Assembly (NCBI RefSeq): GCF_965138225.1
Contig: NZ_CBCSAX010000003.1
Reading direction: 5' to 3' (one strand)
From: Helicobacter_D ganmani
GTDB taxonomy: Bacteria > Campylobacterota > Campylobacteria > Campylobacterales > Helicobacteraceae
Length of the DNA: 64,000 nt
Shown here piece by piece: positions 63,449 to 64,000 of the stretch; within the stretch, counting starts at the first letter, position 1; each line of letters begins with the position of its first letter. Both the position numbers and the translations under genes were made by a program. Under the pieces are notes generated by a model. The model searched no databases, was not told the origin of the DNA, and worked only from the letters and a program-made list of their open reading frames with translations.

Positions 63449-64000
63449 AAAAACTTTTAATCTTACATTTTCACAATCATCAAACCCAACCGCGTGTGTG
63501 GAGGTCTTATGAATCCTTTGAAGGAGGGTATCAGATGACAGGACTTGGGTATGTAGATTGTAATAGAGAGGGAGTGGAGTTTTTATTGATTAAGAAGCCA
63601 AAATGGAATTGGAAAATGAAACTAATCCAAAGATTTTGGCTGTTTTTTAAATGCTATGAAAAAGTCTATTGGAATCTACCACAAATAAAAGAAGCAGAGA
63701 AAAAGCTAAAGGATAAAGAGTTTGATATTATCATCGCACACAATGAGGAATCCCTGCCACTTGTGCTAAAATACAAAAAAGGCGCGAAAGTTATTGTGGA
63801 TATGCACGAATATGCCCCAAAGGAATTTGAACATTCTTTTTGGTGGAGATTCTATTTTGCGCCCTATAAACATTACCTATGCCAAACCTACCTCCCCCAA
63901 GCTGATTATGTCTATTCTGTTTCGCAAGGAATCGCAGAGGAATATACCAAAAACTATGGCATAAAATGTGATGTAATTACATCAGCAGCCTATTATTTTG
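63445..64000 (+). CDS. GT4-like glycosyltransferase N-terminal module, 3' end outside window
   Basis: It begins by ATGA overlap with the amidotransferase gene (MKKLLILHFHNHQTQPRVW) and runs off the right edge. The N-terminal GT-B half is visible, with EFDIIIAHNEESLPLVLKYK and VIVDMHEYAP. Its last 121 bases are identical to 60825-60945, so by analogy a poly-C tract and a C-terminal donor-binding half probably follow. N-terminal specificity differs from the first copy. Confidence 0.75.
   Translation, partial: MKKLLILHFHNHQTQPRVWRSYESFEGGYQMTGLGYVDCNREGVEFLLIKKPKWNWKMKLIQRFWLFFKCYEKVYWNLPQIKEAEKKLKDKEFDIIIAHNEESLPLVLKYKKGAKVIVDMHEYAPKEFEHSFWWRFYFAPYKHYLCQTYLPQADYVYSVSQGIAEEYTKNYGIKCDVITSAAYYF
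63880..64000 (+). repeat. 121-bp direct repeat, copy 2
   Basis: Identical to 60825-60945; cut by the window end, so the true repeat may be longer. Confidence 0.95.

Noticed and set aside
39165..64000. CRISPR array or prophage in the repeat-rich region
   Set aside because: Repeats are homopolymers and long gene duplicates; there are no short regularly spaced repeats, integrase, or phage structural genes.

Overview
The window is low-GC epsilonproteobacterial DNA, best explained as an enterohepatic-type Helicobacter. Supporting this are gene neighbourhoods also found in H. pylori (purD-RDD-lptD-PRTase-pnp-atpE, tatA-argS, fabD-mtnN, aspS-adk-ppa), pseudaminic-acid genes, a FlaB-type flagellin, a Maf flagellin glycosyltransferase, and long poly-G/C tracts. 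Two Ns or N-runs fall in or next to poly-G tracts, which marks a draft assembly. Homopolymer lengths, and so ON/OFF states, are provisional.

Layout. 1-5.3 kb: a TraT-like lipoprotein (cut by the window edge), tRNA-His and tRNA-Pro, a frameshifted LTA-synthase-type sulfatase, and the pseB-pseC-pseF operon (CMP-pseudaminic acid). 5.3-11.1 kb: purB, a decayed EcoRV-like restriction-modification pair, an RluA-type pseudouridine synthase, gltX and a cytochrome c. 11.1-25.3 kb: a probable 6S RNA, purD, RDD protein, lptD, PRTase, pnp, atpE, tRNA-Leu, proA, htpG and uvrA. 25.3-39.2 kb: a sigma-28-type chemoreceptor, tatA, argS, fabD, mtnN, sixA, a YhcH-family gene, a PerR-like regulator, aspS, adk, ppa, a TRAP transporter whose DctP has lost an internal segment, and ccdA.

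39.2-64 kb is a surface and flagellar glycosylation island. It holds two PseH-like acetyltransferases and two formyltransferase-fold enzymes. It has a LicB/LicC-LicA phosphocholine-type cassette and four TagF-like (CDP-polyol phosphotransferase) genes. It also has a Maf protein beside FlaB, a large GT-B enzyme, two radical SAM enzymes, a methyltransferase, an AsnB-type amidotransferase, a PseA/WbpG-type sugar amidotransferase and modular GT4 glycosyltransferases.

At least nine genes there carry G/C tracts of 9-12 bases, and most are out of frame in this assembly. Reading across each tract shows that a one-base change would restore or fuse a longer protein. Two promoters tie the island to flagellar assembly: a sigma-54 site before flaB and a near-perfect sigma-28 site before the divergent glycosyltransferase operon. 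My inference is that the island makes a combinatorially phase-variable flagellin or surface glycan, with switchable N-acyl, phosphodiester (possibly phosphocholine), amidino, methyl and radical-SAM-derived groups.

Three genes outside the island (EcoRV-like endonuclease, its methyltransferase, DctP) keep open frames but lack roughly 75-135 internal residues, which looks like decay by in-frame deletion.
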